From Cellulomonas sp. 73-145 (GTDB lineage Bacteria; Actinomycetota; Actinomycetes; Actinomycetales; Cellulomonadaceae), in contig MKTI01000009.1 of assembly GCA_001898185.1 (NCBI GenBank), forward strand, positions 62,001 to 126,000: a DNA stretch of 64,000 nucleotides. Reading direction: 5' to 3'. The notes under the pieces were generated by a model, which was given only the letters and a program-made list of their open reading frames with translations, searched no databases and had not been told where the DNA came from. The position numbers and the translations under genes were made by a program. How positions within the stretch are numbered: position 1 is the first letter of the stretch; each line of letters starts with the position of its first letter. Positions 46,022 to 54,950 of the stretch are shown in pieces.

Positions 46022-46025
<4 letters not shown>
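45618..46025 (+). CDS. PLDc_N domain membrane protein
   Basis: The 135-residue protein has two membrane helices (LLVVVIVLGVIQLTLDVIALVDLV and WVWVAIILLVNLLGAILYLLVG) that match the PLDc_N domain, the membrane anchor of cardiolipin synthases found alone here without any phospholipase D domain. A Pro/Gly-rich cytoplasmic tail follows. The GTG at 45618 overlaps the previous stop (GTGA), and its own stop overlaps the ABC ATPase gene (ATGA). Confidence 0.85.
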
Positions 46026-46965
<940 letters not shown>

Positions 46966-46969
<4 letters not shown>

Positions 46970-47727
46970 CCGGGTTCTCGGTGTTCGCGCGCAAGGAGGC
47001 GTCCGAGATCCTGCGCACGTGGCGGCTGTGGGTGCTGCCCGGGATCCTCACGTTCTTCGCGCTGACCGGTCCGCCGCTGGCCCGGTACACGCCTCAGATC
47101 GTCCAGGCGGTCGCCGGCAGCCAGCTCGCGGGGTTCACCGTCCCGGAGCCGACCTACCTCGACTCGTACGGGCAGTGGGCGAAGAACCTCACCCAGATCG
47201 CGCTGTTCGCGCTGGTGATCATCTACGGCGGCCTGGTCTCGGCGGAGAGCCGCAGCGGCACGGCGGTGCTGGTGCTGACCAAGCCGGTGTCCCGCAGCGC
47301 GTTCGTGCTGGGCAAGGCGCTGGTGAACGCCGGGTTCGTCGCCGTGCTGCTGGTGGGCGGGACGCTGGTGACGTGGGGCCTGACGGCCGCCTTCTTCGGC
47401 ACGGCCCCGGGGTCGGGGCTGTGGGGGTCGGCGCTGGTGTGGCTCGTGCTCGCCGTGCAGTTCATCGCCCTGATGACGCTGCTGTCGGTCGTGATCGGCT
47501 CGGCGGCGGGCGCCGCGGGCGCGGGCCTCGGCGTCTACGTGCTGCTGTCGATCGCCTCGATCTGGAAGCCGCTCGCCCGGTACTCACCCGCCGGCCTGCC
47601 GACCCAGGCGACCGCCCTGGCCGCGGGGACCGAGGCGTCGGCGCTGTGGCCCGTGGTCACGTCGCTGGTGCTGTCGGTGCTGCTGGTCGCGGCGGCCGCG
47701 CTGGTGTTCCGGCGCAAGGAGCTCTGA
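46966..47727 (+). CDS. ABC-2 family transporter permease
   Basis: The 253-residue permease has six hydrophobic segments (WRLWVLPGILTFFALTG, LTQIALFALVIIYGGLVSAE, VNAGFVAVLLVGGTLVTWGL, ALVWLVLAVQFIALMTLLSVVIG, GAGLGVYVLLSIASIW, VVTSLVLSVLLVAAAALVF). SAESRSGTAVLVLTKPVSRSAFVLGK is the conserved cytoplasmic loop of ABC-2 permeases that contacts the ATPase. The GTG at 46966 overlaps the ATPase stop (GTGA). It is the last gene of the five-gene operon. Confidence 0.9.
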
Positions 47728-47757
47728 GCCCCGGCCGGCGGGGCGGCGGCGCGTCGC

Positions 47758-48672
47758 TCAGGCGTGCGGCAGCGGCGCCCGGCGCAGCACGGACGCCGCG
47801 TCGGACGTCTCGGGCACGGGCAGCTCCAGCACCGTCCGGCCCAGCCGGAGCGCCGCGACGACGACGCCGGCGTAGGTCGGGTGCGGACGCACCGTGAGCT
47901 GGTCGACGCGGTCCAGGGGGATCGTCGTCCGGCACACGGAGTGCACCGGGACGTGACCGCGCACCCACCACGCGCGTCGGTGGATCACCGTCAGCTCGCG
48001 GGGCTCGGCGCACAGGATCGCCGCCTGGAGCGTCATCGGCCACGCGAAGTGGACCAGCCGGGAGACGGCCCCCACGAGCCCGCGGGAGTCTCGGGGCGTC
48101 ACCACGCGTCGCTGGTGGGCGGCGAGGAAGGTCACGGCCGGCTCGCTGCGCAGCACGGCGCCGTACTCGCTGACCAGGGCGAGGTCGGCGGCGAAGTGCT
48201 CGAACTCGACGTCGCCGTCCCGGGCGTCGCTGGGCAGCCGCACGTCCGCCGTCGACCCGGCGAGGTACCGCGTGCGCACCACGCCGACCAGGCGGTCGAC
48301 CATCGCCTGCGACGACCCGTTGTACCGGACCGTCAGCGCCGGCTCACCCGTGGTCAGGTGCAAGGTGAGCTGCCCGTCCAGGAGGTCGGTGCCGGACTCG
48401 ATCGCCGCGATGCCCGCGTAGGGGACGGTGGCGGTGGTGTAGCCCCCCGGCTGCCGGCTCAGCACGGTCAGCTGGTCGGGACCGGCGGCGAGCAGGTGGT
48501 CGTACAGGTCCATCTGCGGGGTCGCGTCCCGGCGGGCGATGTTGCGCGGCACCTTGAGGACCAGCTCGCTGCCGTCGAGGTCGAGCGGCCCGTCCCGGAA
48601 CAGCCGCGGGACCTCCTCGGGCGTGCGGACCTGGTAGACCCACGGCCCGAACGCGTCGTACTCGGCGGTCAT
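47758..48672 (-). CDS. Hypothetical protein
   Basis: The 304-residue protein is not recognised. It is soluble and beta-strand rich with no signal sequence or clear membrane segment. The segment GGYTTATVPYAGIAAIESGTDLLDGQLTLHLTTGEPALTVRYNGSS and the later ELTVIHRRAWWVRGHVPVHSVCRTTIPLDRVDQLTVRPH each resemble the strand pattern of bacterial PH-like domains, so two such domains are conceivable. The ATG is at 48672. It is convergent with the ABC permease gene and divergent from the SRPBCC/ArsR pair. Confidence 0.65.
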   Translation of the reverse strand: MTAEYDAFGPWVYQVRTPEEVPRLFRDGPLDLDGSELVLKVPRNIARRDATPQMDLYDHLLAAGPDQLTVLSRQPGGYTTATVPYAGIAAIESGTDLLDGQLTLHLTTGEPALTVRYNGSSQAMVDRLVGVVRTRYLAGSTADVRLPSDARDGDVEFEHFAADLALVSEYGAVLRSEPAVTFLAAHQRRVVTPRDSRGLVGAVSRLVHFAWPMTLQAAILCAEPRELTVIHRRAWWVRGHVPVHSVCRTTIPLDRVDQLTVRPHPTYAGVVVAALRLGRTVLELPVPETSDAASVLRRAPLPHA

Positions 48673-48732
48673 GGGCAGACGGTACGCCGGATGGGGGCCG
48701 TCGCCGCCCGGGGTCGGACCCTGATCTACAAC

Positions 48733-48785
48733 TGCAATCTCTCTATTGCACTTCCACTGGACGAGTGCAACTCTGTGGTTGCACT
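48733..48785. promoter_or_regulatory. Two spaced ArsR-type operators
   Basis: TGCAAT (48733-48738) and ATTGCA (48745-48750) form one inverted repeat with a 6-base spacer. AGTGCAAC (48764-48771) and GTTGCACT (48778-48785) form a second, also with a 6-base spacer. The centres are 33 bases apart, about three helical turns. They precede the SRPBCC/ArsR operon by 25 bases. Confidence 0.75.
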
Positions 48786-48809
48786 AAACCGACCTGAGAG
48801 GACAGACTC

Positions 48810-49292
48810 ATGACCATGACCACCAACCCGCCTGCCGTCAGCGACCTCGAGGGCTTGACCGTCACGCGCGCCGTGACCATCGACGCCCCCGTGGAGAAGG
48901 TCTGGGCCGCGATCACCGAGCCGGAGCACATCTCCCGGTGGTTCGGGCAGCGCGCGGTGCTCGACGAGCTGGCGCTCGGCGCCCGCGGCGTCTTCTCCTT
49001 CGACGGCTACGGCGACTTCCCGGTGCTGATCGAGGAGCTCGAGCCGCTGCGGGTGATCGCCTACCGGTGGAGCAACGACAACGCCCGGGCGCTGAACGGC
49101 ACCGACGTGGACCTGGAGCACTCGACCGTGTTCCGGTTCACCCTCGAGCGCGCCGGGGCCGGCACCGTCCTGACGGTGGTCGAGCGGGGCTTCGGCACGC
49201 TGACGGACCCGCAGGCGGCCCTGGAGAGCAACCGCGGCGGGTGGACGGCCGAGCTCGACGAGCTGGTCGCCTACGTCGAGAGCATCGCGTGA
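48810..49292 (+). CDS. SRPBCC (AHSA1) domain protein
   Basis: The 160-residue protein has the START-like AHSA1 fold: VTRAVTIDAPVEKVWAAITEPEHISRWFGQRA, GYGDFPVLIEELEPLRVIAYRWSN, GAGTVLTVVERGFGTLTDPQAALESNRGGWTAELDELVAYVE. The fold binds hydrophobic ligands in a deep cavity. The ATG at 48810 follows GAGAGGACAGACTC. Its stop overlaps the ArsR gene by four bases, so ligand binder and regulator are made together. A second SRPBCC/ArsR pair occurs at 61496-62349. Confidence 0.9.
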   Translation: MTMTTNPPAVSDLEGLTVTRAVTIDAPVEKVWAAITEPEHISRWFGQRAVLDELALGARGVFSFDGYGDFPVLIEELEPLRVIAYRWSNDNARALNGTDVDLEHSTVFRFTLERAGAGTVLTVVERGFGTLTDPQAALESNRGGWTAELDELVAYVESIA

Positions 49293-49606
49293 GAACCAGC
49301 ACCCTGGTCCCGGTGCTGGCCGCGCTCGGCGACGACACGCGGTGGAGCATCCTGGCCGCGCTCGGCGAGGGCGACGCGTCCGCGTCCGCCCTCGCCGGGC
49401 GTCTGCCGGTCAGCCGCCAGGCGATCGCCAAGCACCTCCAGCTGCTCGAGCAGGTCGGGCTGGTGGAGCCTGTGCGGGTGGGCCGGGAGATCCGCTACCG
49501 CGTGCTCGGTGCCCGGCTCGGCGAGACCGCCCGGACGCTCGAGCAGGTCGGGGCGCAGTGGGAGCGGCGGCTGGCGACGATCAAGCAGATCGCCGAGAGC
49601 CTGTAG
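49289..49606 (+). CDS. ArsR family transcriptional regulator
   Basis: The 105-residue winged-helix regulator reads LAALGDDTRWSILAALGEGDASASALAGRLPVSRQAIAKHLQLLEQVGLVEPVRVGREIRYRV. No cysteine metal site is present, so it is not a metal sensor of the classic ArsR/SmtB type. It belongs to the group linked to SRPBCC proteins. The GTG at 49289 overlaps the SRPBCC stop (GTGA). It probably represses its own operon at 48733-48785. Confidence 0.92.
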   Translation: MRTSTLVPVLAALGDDTRWSILAALGEGDASASALAGRLPVSRQAIAKHLQLLEQVGLVEPVRVGREIRYRVLGARLGETARTLEQVGAQWERRLATIKQIAESL

Positions 49607-49683
49607 GGGGTTGGCTCGGGGCCGGGCCCGGGCCAGGGCTGGGAACGGGACCGGCGCCCAGCTCTGGGGCCCGGTCACCGGGA

Positions 49684-49710
49684 GTTCACCCGTAGTTTCA
49701 CCCGTTCACA
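49684..49710 (+). promoter_or_regulatory. PHO-box-like repeats upstream of the phosphoesterase
   Basis: GTTCACCC, GTTTCACCC and GTTCACAGG start at 49684, 49695 and 49704. Further GTTCAC units occur near 49737 and 49775. They resemble the 11-bp direct repeat units bound by PhoP in actinobacteria. Spacing is not perfectly regular. The rest of 49607-49893 shows no gene. Confidence 0.5.
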
Positions 49711-49807
49711 GGGTTGTGCCAGGGGCTGACCAGCGAGTTCACGGCTCGGCGTGCACATCGGTGCAGGTCAGGCGGGTTCACCAGGTGGCCACGTGCCGTC
49801 AGTGGTG

Positions 49808-49821
49808 GGGACCTAGGTCCC
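49808..49821. promoter_or_regulatory. 14-bp palindrome GGGACCTAGGTCCC
   Basis: A perfect palindrome lies 73 bases before the start codon of the secreted phosphoesterase gene. Its 12-bp core also occurs at 57012-57023. The binding protein is unknown. Confidence 0.5.
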
Positions 49822-49893
49822 ATTCCTAGCGTCGCTGTGTCGCCGGCCTCGATGCCGCGGCGAGCACCCACAGCCCTGACGACGGGAGCACCC

Positions 49894-52683
49894 ATGTTCG
49901 AGCGCAAGCTCATCCGACCGGCGACGGTGGTGACCGCGGCACTCCTGGCCGCCGCGGTCGGCACCGGCGCCGCCTATGCGGACGGAGCGTTCGGCAACTC
50001 GCCGCTCGCGCACCGCACGGTCGGCAAGCAGGCCGACGGGTCGTACCTGACCCAGACCAACCAGTTCGTCACGCCGGTCGGCGACGTGATCAAGGAGAAC
50101 GGCCGGCCCTTCGGCCTGGCGCTGCGCCCGGACGGCAAGACGGCCGCCGCCCTCAACACGGGGGGTGCCACCACCGGCATCGTCACGGTGTTCGACCTGG
50201 TGAGCGGCAAGGTGCTGCAGCAGACGGGCGGCGGGAAGATCTCCGACGGCGGGATCGTCTACTCGCCTGACGGCAAGTACCTGTGGGCGGCCCGCCCTGG
50301 CGACCTGCAGCGGTTCCCGGTCAACGCCGACGGCACGCTCGGCACGCCCGTCACGGTCGCCCTGCCCGGTACCGGCGGTCGCAAGGCGGTGCCGGCCGGC
50401 CTCGCGTGGGCGCCGGACGGCACGCTGCTCGTCACGTTGAGCGCCAACGGCACGCTGGGCGTGGTCGACCCGGTCAGCAACACGCTCGTCAAGCAGATCC
50501 CGGTCGGCAACGTGCCGAACGGCGTCGTCGTCGTCGGCGGCAAGGCGTACGTGAGCAACCAGGGCGGGCGCCCCGCCCAGCCGGGCGACCAGACCGACAC
50601 GTCGTACGGCACGGCGATCGTCACGGACCACAACGCGGCGCCGACCACCGGCACGGTCTCGGAGGTCGACCTCGGCTCGGGCGCCCAGGTCAAGACCTTC
50701 GCCGTGGGGCTCGAGCCGAGCGCGCTGCTCGCCGTCGGTCCTACCGTGCTCGTCGCGAACACCGACGACGACTCGGTGACCAGCATCGACACCCTGAAGC
50801 AGCAGGTCGCCCGCACGTTCAGCGCCAACCCGGCACCCGGGGCACCGTTCGGCGCGCAGCCGAACGGCCTGACCATGCTCGACCCGACGCACCTGGCGGT
50901 CAGCCTGGGCCGGGACAACGCAGTGGCCGTGTACGGCTACCAGGACGCGTACGCGCAGCCCACCTTCGAGGGCCTGATCCCCACCGGGTCGTTCCCGACC
51001 GGCATCGCCCAGGACGCCGCGCTCGGCAAGCTGGTGGTGGCCAGCGAGCAGGGCATCGGCTCGGTCGGGCCGGACGGGACGGTCGCCGAGGGGGTCGACA
51101 CCACGCCGGCTACGTCGCACCTCGGCTACAACTTCGTCGGCACGGTGCAGACGATCGCGACGCCGACCCCCGCGCAGATGGCCACCGACACCGAGCAGGT
51201 GTTCCGCAACAACCAGTGGAACGAGCTCGACAAGCGCAACGAGGCGGCCGACAAGAAGAAGGCGGCACCCGTCGCCGTCCCCGTGCGGATCGGCGATCCG
51301 TCGACCATCCAGCACGTGTTCCTCATCGTGAAGGAGAACCGCACCTACGACCAGGTGCTGGGCGACGTGGCCAAGGGCAACGGCGACGCGAGCCTGGCCC
51401 AGTTCGGGCAGCGGATTACCCCGAACATCCACTCGCTGGCGACCACGTTCCCGCTGATCGACAACCTCTACTCGGACGGCACCAACTCGGCCGAGGGGCA
51501 CCACTGGCTCGACCAGGCGTTCGTCAACAGCTACATGCAGCAGATGTACGGCAACTACACCCGCTCCTACCAGACCGGTGACCCGCTCTCCGACGTGAAG
51601 ACGGGCTGGATCTGGGACGACGCCGTCTCGCACGGGAAGTCGGTGACCAACTGGGGCGAGCAGATCGACAGCTACACCGACGCGAGCGGCAAGGGCACCA
51701 CCTCCGACAGCTGGACCAAGTGGCTGGCCGACTCCCACGTGCTCGACGGCTCGGCGACCGGCTCGCTGAACTACCCGCTGGGCACCTACACCGCCAAGAC
51801 CGACATCCCGTCGCTGGCCGCGGTCACCAAGCCGAACTTCCCCAACTTCGACCTCAACATCCCCGACCAGTACCGCGCCGCGATGTTCGGCAACGACTTC
51901 GCCGGGTACGTGAAGAACGGCAACCTGCCGGCGCTGAACATGCTGTGGGTGATGAACGACCACACGGCCGGCACCACCCCGGGCGGCATCACGCCCGAGG
52001 CCCACGTGGCCGACAACGACCTGGCGGTCGGGCGCATCGTCGACACCATCTCGCACAGCCCGTACTGGAAGAACAGCGCGATCTTCGTCGTCGAGGACGA
52101 CTCCCAGAACGGGGTCGACCACGTCGACGGCCACCGCAACCCGACGCTGGTGGTGAGCCCGTACGCCAAGCGGGGCGCCGTGGTGCACACGTACTACAGC
52201 CAGCTGAACGTGATGCGCACCATCGAGCAGATCCTCGGCCTGCCGCCGATGAACCAGGAGGACCTGACGGCGGAGCCGATGTTCGACGCCTTCACCGACA
52301 AGCCGGACCTGACGCCGTTCACCGCGCTGCCGAGCAACGTCTCCCTGACCGAGACGAACCCGCAGCCCGGTGCGGCGCCGGCGCCGACGGCGACCACCAC
52401 CGCGGCGAAGGGGTCCACCACGTCCGCGCTGCAGACGGCCTGGGCCCAGTGGTCCGCCAAGCAGGACTGGAAGTCGGAGGACATGGTCAACATGGCCCAG
52501 GGCAACCGCGACGTCTGGTACTCCGGCAACGGCTTCACCACGCCGTACCCGGGTGACGCCAAGGTGCTGATGCCGGACGAGGTACCCGGCGCCGACGCGG
52601 GCCCGGACACCGACGCCGGGGCAGGCACGGGTGCGGCGCCGGCGTCCCCGGCAGCCGCCCCCACGGCGGGGGGCGACGGCTGA
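49894..52683 (+). CDS. Secreted YncE-like beta-propeller / phosphoesterase protein
   Basis: The 929-residue protein has a signal peptide (ATVVTAALLAAAVGTGAAYA). A seven-bladed-propeller-like region follows at about 60-440 (FGLALRPDGKTAAALNTGG, VYSPDGKYLWAARPGDLQRF, VPNGVVVVGGKAYVSN). The C-terminal phosphoesterase/alkaline-phosphatase-superfamily domain, about 465-800, has HVFLIVKENRTYDQVLGD, FPLIDNLYSDGTNSAEGHHW, LNMLWVMNDHTAGTTPG, and FVVEDDSQNGVDHVDGHRNP. This fusion is a known actinobacterial architecture acting outside the cell, probably on phosphate esters. The ATG is at 49894. PHO-box-like repeats upstream suggest induction on phosphate starvation. A perfect hairpin terminates it. Confidence 0.9.
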   Translation: MFERKLIRPATVVTAALLAAAVGTGAAYADGAFGNSPLAHRTVGKQADGSYLTQTNQFVTPVGDVIKENGRPFGLALRPDGKTAAALNTGGATTGIVTVFDLVSGKVLQQTGGGKISDGGIVYSPDGKYLWAARPGDLQRFPVNADGTLGTPVTVALPGTGGRKAVPAGLAWAPDGTLLVTLSANGTLGVVDPVSNTLVKQIPVGNVPNGVVVVGGKAYVSNQGGRPAQPGDQTDTSYGTAIVTDHNAAPTTGTVSEVDLGSGAQVKTFAVGLEPSALLAVGPTVLVANTDDDSVTSIDTLKQQVARTFSANPAPGAPFGAQPNGLTMLDPTHLAVSLGRDNAVAVYGYQDAYAQPTFEGLIPTGSFPTGIAQDAALGKLVVASEQGIGSVGPDGTVAEGVDTTPATSHLGYNFVGTVQTIATPTPAQMATDTEQVFRNNQWNELDKRNEAADKKKAAPVAVPVRIGDPSTIQHVFLIVKENRTYDQVLGDVAKGNGDASLAQFGQRITPNIHSLATTFPLIDNLYSDGTNSAEGHHWLDQAFVNSYMQQMYGNYTRSYQTGDPLSDVKTGWIWDDAVSHGKSVTNWGEQIDSYTDASGKGTTSDSWTKWLADSHVLDGSATGSLNYPLGTYTAKTDIPSLAAVTKPNFPNFDLNIPDQYRAAMFGNDFAGYVKNGNLPALNMLWVMNDHTAGTTPGGITPEAHVADNDLAVGRIVDTISHSPYWKNSAIFVVEDDSQNGVDHVDGHRNPTLVVSPYAKRGAVVHTYYSQLNVMRTIEQILGLPPMNQEDLTAEPMFDAFTDKPDLTPFTALPSNVSLTETNPQPGAAPAPTATTTAAKGSTTSALQTAWAQWSAKQDWKSEDMVNMAQGNRDVWYSGNGFTTPYPGDAKVLMPDEVPGADAGPDTDAGAGTGAAPASPAAAPTAGGDG

Positions 52684-52711
52684 TCTCGTCCGCGCGGCCC
52701 TGACGGCACGC

Positions 52712-52746
52712 GACCGGCCCGGTGGGATCCCCTCACCGGGCCGGTC
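52712..52746. terminator. Bidirectional terminator after the phosphoesterase gene
   Basis: GACCGGCCCGGTG at 52712-52724 and CACCGGGCCGGTC at 52734-52746 form a perfect 13-bp stem with a 9-base loop. It lies between two convergent genes. Confidence 0.85.
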
Positions 52747-52758
52747 GACGCCCCACGA

Positions 52759-53634
52759 TCACAGAGCCGTCGGCGGGCAGTGCTCGACGGCCTCGTCGTC
52801 CCAGTTCTCCGCGGTCTGCAGCACCCAGAACGCGACGAAGAGCACCAGCAGGACCGACTCGACCACGAACACCGTGCCGAACCAGGGCCGGAGGCCGAGC
52901 AGCCGGGCGCCGCCCACCACGCCCGCGCCGAAGACGAGCGTCACGAGGATCAGGGTGGCGATGGTGCGGTATGCCCGGCCGTACCGGTCCGGCGACATCA
53001 GCCGCAGGTCCGTCCGCTCGCCGGCTCGTCGACCGGCGAGCCACGCGACGGCAGCCGTGAGCAGGAAGAACACGAGCGCGGCCGCGTAGTGACCCACCCG
53101 CAGGAAGAGGTGCGGTGCGACGACGAACACCACCGCGACCGTCAGCCACGCCGCACTGGCGGCCGTGAGGCCGATGGCGGCCGGACGGCCACGACGTCGG
53201 GCACCCCACCACGCCACGCCGAGCGCGAGGGCGCCCACCACCAGCAGGGCCGTCACGTTGTTGCGAACGGCCGGCACGTACTCCGGCGGCACGCAGCTGG
53301 CCGTGCCCGGGCCGCAGACCTCGGGGCCCAGCTCGCGCGGCGTCGGGACGAACGCGACCAGCGGCACCGCCATGCCGGCGAGGTCGAGCAGCGTGTCCTC
53401 CCAGCCGGGGCGGCCCTTGATCGCGATCAGTGCCGGGCCGATCGCCATCAGGGTGCCCACCAGCACGCTGCGGACGGGGGAGTAGTAGTACCCGCTGATC
53501 GAGCCGAACCGCTCCCCACCGCGGGCGACCTCCAGGGTCAGCGAGACAGCCAGCAGCAGGGTGAGCGCCACCACGGAGACGCGGAGGTACCGGTAGGTGG
53601 TGCGCGCCGCGTCGTCGAGCGCGGCGTCGTCCAT
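52759..53634 (-). CDS. Hypothetical multi-pass membrane protein
   Basis: The 291-residue protein has eight hydrophobic segments, beginning with LRVSVVALTLLLAVSLTLEV and ending with GTVFVVESVLLVLFVAFWVLQTAENWDDE. A conserved-looking loop between helices 1 and 2 reads FGSISGYYYSPVRSVLVG. A Cys pair in EVCGPGTASCVPPEYVP lies in a loop that is probably extracellular. I do not recognise the family. A second frame through the same DNA is open but has no plausible membrane protein. The ATG is at 53634. Confidence 0.75.
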   Translation of the reverse strand: MDDAALDDAARTTYRYLRVSVVALTLLLAVSLTLEVARGGERFGSISGYYYSPVRSVLVGTLMAIGPALIAIKGRPGWEDTLLDLAGMAVPLVAFVPTPRELGPEVCGPGTASCVPPEYVPAVRNNVTALLVVGALALGVAWWGARRRGRPAAIGLTAASAAWLTVAVVFVVAPHLFLRVGHYAAALVFFLLTAAVAWLAGRRAGERTDLRLMSPDRYGRAYRTIATLILVTLVFGAGVVGGARLLGLRPWFGTVFVVESVLLVLFVAFWVLQTAENWDDEAVEHCPPTAL

Positions 53635-53788
53635 CTCGCCAGTGTGCCCCGCAGGTCCCACGTCGACCCGTCGGACGGATCCGTACCGCCCGTCGGCGCC
53701 GCGACCGCCCGTCGTGCGCCGACCCGGAGCGCGGGGGGACGATGGTCGTGGGCCGCCGACCGGCGGCGCCGGAGCGGAGGTCGGCCAG

Positions 53789-54220
53789 ATGTCGGGTGCT
53801 CGCGGAGATCGGTCGGTGCTGGGTACGGCGGGACGCGCGGTGCTGCGGACCGCCGCCCGCGGACTGACCGGCTGGCTGTTCGTCGAGGCCGGGTACGCGG
53901 TGGTGAAGGAGCCGGGCGGCCGCGTGGACCTGGCGGCCGGCACCCTGGGCACCCTGCGCAAGGTGGTCCCGCTGCCCGCGGACGACGAAGCCCTGGTGAA
54001 GGCCAACGGCGCGGCCCAGCTGGTGGCGGGTGCGACGCTCGCCCTCGGCATCCTGCCCCGTACCTCGGCCGCCGTGCTCGCGGCCTCGTTGCTGCCGACG
54101 TCGGTCGCCGGCCACCCCTACTGGCGGATCGACGACCCGGCCAAGCGTGCCGCTCAGAAGCTCCAGTTCCAGAAGAACATGGCGATGCTGGGCGGCCTGC
54201 TGTTCGCCGTCATCGAGTAG
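53789..54220 (+). CDS. DoxX family membrane protein
   Basis: The 143-residue protein has the DoxX layout of four short helices: LRTAARGLTGWLFVEAGYAVVKEPGGRVDLA, NGAAQLVAGATLALGILPRTSAAVLAASLLPTSVAGHPYW, then NMAMLGGLLFAVIE. QLVAGATLALGILPR is the most typical stretch. Members are linked to redox or thiol homeostasis, but the role is uncertain. The ATG at 53789 follows GGAGCGGAGGTCGGCCAG. Confidence 0.88.
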   Translation: MSGARGDRSVLGTAGRAVLRTAARGLTGWLFVEAGYAVVKEPGGRVDLAAGTLGTLRKVVPLPADDEALVKANGAAQLVAGATLALGILPRTSAAVLAASLLPTSVAGHPYWRIDDPAKRAAQKLQFQKNMAMLGGLLFAVIE

Positions 54221-54245
54221 CGCGGCGGTCAGCCGCGGCGGGCGG

Positions 54246-54887
54246 TCAGACGCGCTGGCGCACCGTCAGCCGGGCCAGCAGCGGGTGCACCAGGGGGCCC
54301 ACGCCGACCGCGTACACCAGCGTGCCGACGCCCAGGGCACCTCCCAGCAGCCAGCCGACCAGCACCACGCTGACCTCGATGGACGTCCGGACCACCCGTA
54401 CGGACCAGCCCGTACGGGCGACGAGCCCGGTCATCAGACCGTCGCGCGGCCCCGGACCCAGGCGGGCCCCGATGTACAGCGCCGTCGCCAGGGCGTTCAG
54501 CGCCACCCCGGCCACGAGCATCGCTGCGCGCCACGTCAGGGACAGGTGCGGCAGCAGGTCCAGGAGCCTCAGCACCGGGTCGACGAGCACGCCGATCACC
54601 ACGACGTTCGCGATGGTGCCGATGCCGGGCCGCTGCCGCAGCGGCCACCACGCGGCGAGCACGAGCACGGAGACGACGAGGGTGATCTGCCCGAACGAGA
54701 GCGGCGTGTGGCGGCGGATGCCGAGCGTCAGCACGTCCCACGGCATCGCGCCGAGCCGGGCGTGCACCAGCAGGGCCATCGACACGGGGTAGAGGGCCAG
54801 GCCGACGGCGAGCTGGGCGCCGCGGCGCAGGTGGAGCCGGCCGGTGGTGGTGCGCCGGCCGTCGGCGGGGCTGATCGCGGTGGTCAC
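54246..54887 (-). CDS. YczE/YitT-like membrane protein
   Basis: The 213-residue protein has five to six helices and matches YczE-type proteins: QLAVGLALYPVSMALLVHARLGAMPWDVLTLGI, IGTIANVVVIGVLVDPVLRLL, ALNALATALYIGARLGPGPRDGLMTGL. GARLGPGPRDGLM is the most diagnostic motif. The GTG at 54887 is used; an ATG at 54908 is possible but would overlap the operator. It is divergent from a MocR-type regulator, a pairing known for YczR/YczE. The transported substrate is unknown. Confidence 0.87.
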   Translation of the reverse strand: MTTAISPADGRRTTTGRLHLRRGAQLAVGLALYPVSMALLVHARLGAMPWDVLTLGIRRHTPLSFGQITLVVSVLVLAAWWPLRQRPGIGTIANVVVIGVLVDPVLRLLDLLPHLSLTWRAAMLVAGVALNALATALYIGARLGPGPRDGLMTGLVARTGWSVRVVRTSIEVSVVLVGWLLGGALGVGTLVYAVGVGPLVHPLLARLTVRQRV

Positions 54888-54905
54888 GACGGCGATCCTG
54901 CGACA

Positions 54906-54950
54906 CAAGTGGCCTTGTGCTCCAGGGCCACTTGCCCGACAGTGGCCTGG
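54906..54950. promoter_or_regulatory. MocR operator between yczE-like and mocR genes
   Basis: CAAGTGGCC at 54906-54914 and GGCCACTTG at 54926-54934 form a perfect 9-bp inverted repeat with an 11-base spacer. A third half-site, AGTGGCCTGGTG at 54941-54952, is a direct repeat of AGTGGCCTTGTG at 54908-54919. It runs into the regulator's start codon. Confidence 0.7.

Noticed and set aside
52733..54115. Alternative minus-strand frame overlapping the membrane protein at 52759-53634
   Set aside because: It is Arg/Gly-rich with no hydrophobic segments, while the other frame gives eight clear membrane helices.
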